Of a DNA stretch of 33,992 nucleotides, positions 32,352 through 33,992 are shown one piece after another. Numbering within the stretch: the first letter of the stretch is position 1; the number at the start of each line of letters is the position of its first letter. Origin of the DNA: Candidatus Thioglobus sp. Its GTDB lineage: Bacteria; Pseudomonadota; Gammaproteobacteria; PS1; Pseudothioglobaceae. The stretch lies in the NCBI GenBank assembly GCA_029936515.1, contig JAPYSK010000012.1, positions 1 to 33,992 on the forward strand, read 5' to 3'. Below the pieces are notes generated by a model. The model did not search any database. It was given only the letters and a program-made list of their open reading frames with translations, and was not told where the DNA came from. Both the position numbers and the translations under genes were made by a program.

Positions 32352-33536
32352 ATGAAGAGCCCTTTGTTAAATGTTGAAGGAATATATTGTGCTTCAATTA
32401 ATGCAGGCATAAAAAACAATGATGATTTGGATTTGTCGGTCATATCATTGACTAAAGGTAGTGTTACAGCGGCAGTTTTTACCCAAAATATTTTCTGTGC
32501 TGCTCCAGTACTTGTTGCTAAAAATCATTTACAAAATTTTCCTAGAGCATTATTAATTAATAGTGGTAATGCCAATGCTGGAACAGGTAAAGAGGGAATT
32601 GTAAATACTCTAAGGTCTTGTGAAGTTTTGGCTAATGAACTTGATATTAAAGCTGAGGAGGTTTTACCGTTTTCGACAGGTGTAATAGGTAAGCAAATAG
32701 ATTTATCAAATTTTGAATCAGGTATTCCTAGGGCAGTAAGTCAACTAGCAATTGATTCAATTAGAGATGTTGCTAAAGGAATTTTGACAACTGATTTATT
32801 TGAAAAATACTATTCTAAAAAAATTAAATTTTCTGGAAAAGAAGTTACCTTATCTGGAATTGCAAAGGGCTCTGGAATGATTCGCCCGGATATGGCAACA
32901 ATGCTGAGTTTTATTTTTACAGATATAGGAGCTTCTCAAAAAGAGTTACAAGAATGTCTAGCTATAGCAGTAGATCAATCCTTTAATCGGATTACAGTTG
33001 ATGGCGATACTTCAACAAATGATGCATGTACTTTAAGTGCTACAAATCAATCTGGCGTTAAATTAGATGAATGTAAAGATGAATTTCAAAATGCACTTAA
33101 TGAAATAACGAAAGTACTTGCACAGATGATTGTTAAGGATGGTGAAGGCGCAACTAAATTTGTAGAAATAAAAGTTGGCGGTCTTGCCTCAACTAAAGAT
33201 TGTTTAGAAGTTGCATATACAGTTGCACATTCTCCATTAGTCAAAACAGCATTATTTGCAAGTGATGCGAATTGGGGTAGGATTTTAGCTGCAGTAGGGC
33301 GTTCAAAGGTTACTGGGATCTCTATTGAAAATATTGATATCTATTTGAATAAGTTGCAGATTATTGCCTCTGGTGAACCAAGCCTTGATTACACTGAGAG
33401 TCGAGGTAGCGCGGAAATGCAAAAATCTGAAATAACAATTCGAATTGATCTAGGTGATGCCAACACCACTGAAAGCGTATGGACAACTGACCTTTCATAC
33501 GACTACGTTAAAATTAATGCAGAATATCGCACCTGA
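32352..33536 (+). CDS. argJ: Bifunctional glutamate N-acetyltransferase / ornithine acetyltransferase
   Basis: 394 aa; LLINSGNANAGTG, FSTGVIG, IAKGSGMIRPDMATMLSFIFTD (autocleavage ATML), TVDGDTSTNDAC, ANWGRILAAVGRS. Confidence 0.96.
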   Translation: MKSPLLNVEGIYCASINAGIKNNDDLDLSVISLTKGSVTAAVFTQNIFCAAPVLVAKNHLQNFPRALLINSGNANAGTGKEGIVNTLRSCEVLANELDIKAEEVLPFSTGVIGKQIDLSNFESGIPRAVSQLAIDSIRDVAKGILTTDLFEKYYSKKIKFSGKEVTLSGIAKGSGMIRPDMATMLSFIFTDIGASQKELQECLAIAVDQSFNRITVDGDTSTNDACTLSATNQSGVKLDECKDEFQNALNEITKVLAQMIVKDGEGATKFVEIKVGGLASTKDCLEVAYTVAHSPLVKTALFASDANWGRILAAVGRSKVTGISIENIDIYLNKLQIIASGEPSLDYTESRGSAEMQKSEITIRIDLGDANTTESVWTTDLSYDYVKINAEYRT

Positions 33537-33537
33537 T

Positions 33538-33992
33538 TTATAGATATTTTTCAACCTGAGTATTATCAATAACAAACTTCTTAAATTGCCTTGCAATTGG
33601 CGATAACTCTGCTTCTGCATGATGAACTATATGCCACTGCCTAACAATAGGAAATGGTTCAACATTGAGTTGCTTAATGATTTGATTTTTTAGCTGAAGG
33701 TTTACAGAATGCATAGAAACAAATCCAATTCCAAGGCCAGCTTGGACTGCTTCTACAATAGCTTCATTTGAGTTAATCTGAATATCTGAATTAAAATTTA
33801 AACCTGTAAAACGTTCAATTGTAATACGCGTACCCGATCCAACTTCTCTTGTAAGTAAGGTTTCTTTGGCTAAGTCTTTAATTGTGACTTTGTTCTTAGT
33901 TAGAAGTTCATTTTCAGGATGAGCAATAGCAATCAATGGATTTTTCATAAATGCGTGAGAAATTAATGGGATATTTTTTGGAGGTTCGCCCA
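33538..33992 (-). CDS. LysR-family transcriptional regulator, C-terminal effector domain (partial; CbbR-like)
   Basis: Open frame continues past the listed ATG (33948) to the window edge as GEPPKNIPLISHAFMKNPLIAIAHPENELL. SGTRITIERF and EAIVEAVQAGLGIGFVSMHSV match the LysR substrate-binding domain. The GEPP segment resembles CbbR. Confidence 0.85.
   Translation of the reverse strand, partial: GEPPKNIPLISHAFMKNPLIAIAHPENELLTKNKVTIKDLAKETLLTREVGSGTRITIERFTGLNFNSDIQINSNEAIVEAVQAGLGIGFVSMHSVNLQLKNQIIKQLNVEPFPIVRQWHIVHHAEAELSPIARQFKKFVIDNTQVEKYL

Overview
AT-rich bacterial chromosomal window, almost fully coding, with mostly housekeeping and core metabolic genes. In order: ileS (3' part), aroB, gatC-gatA-gatB, selO, an M50 protease, proS, psd, a short SbmA/BacA-like transporter, a CNNM/CorC-type CBS membrane protein, eno, dnaJ, dnaK, coaD, rsmD, rnd, ntrY, an ntrX-like regulator, trkA, trkH, a membrane pyrophosphatase, a DMT/EamA transporter, a remnant of an amino-acid ABC ATPase, a diaminopropionate ammonia-lyase, an M24 peptidase, an FTR1-type iron permease, argJ, and a partial LysR (CbbR-like) regulator. 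Content and composition fit a streamlined marine gammaproteobacterium, possibly SUP05/Thioglobus-like, but this is inference and was not tested. I saw no CRISPR array, transposase, phage module or rRNA/tRNA gene, and no clearly novel multi-gene system. The best leads are: an NtrX-like regulator with no AAA+ (sigma54-interaction) domain; an rsmD with no canonical start codon; an N-terminally short SbmA/BacA-like protein; a near-consensus Fur box in front of a solitary FTR1 gene; a decayed ABC ATPase next to an amino-acid catabolic gene pair; and a putative sigma32 promoter and hairpin around dnaK/dnaJ.
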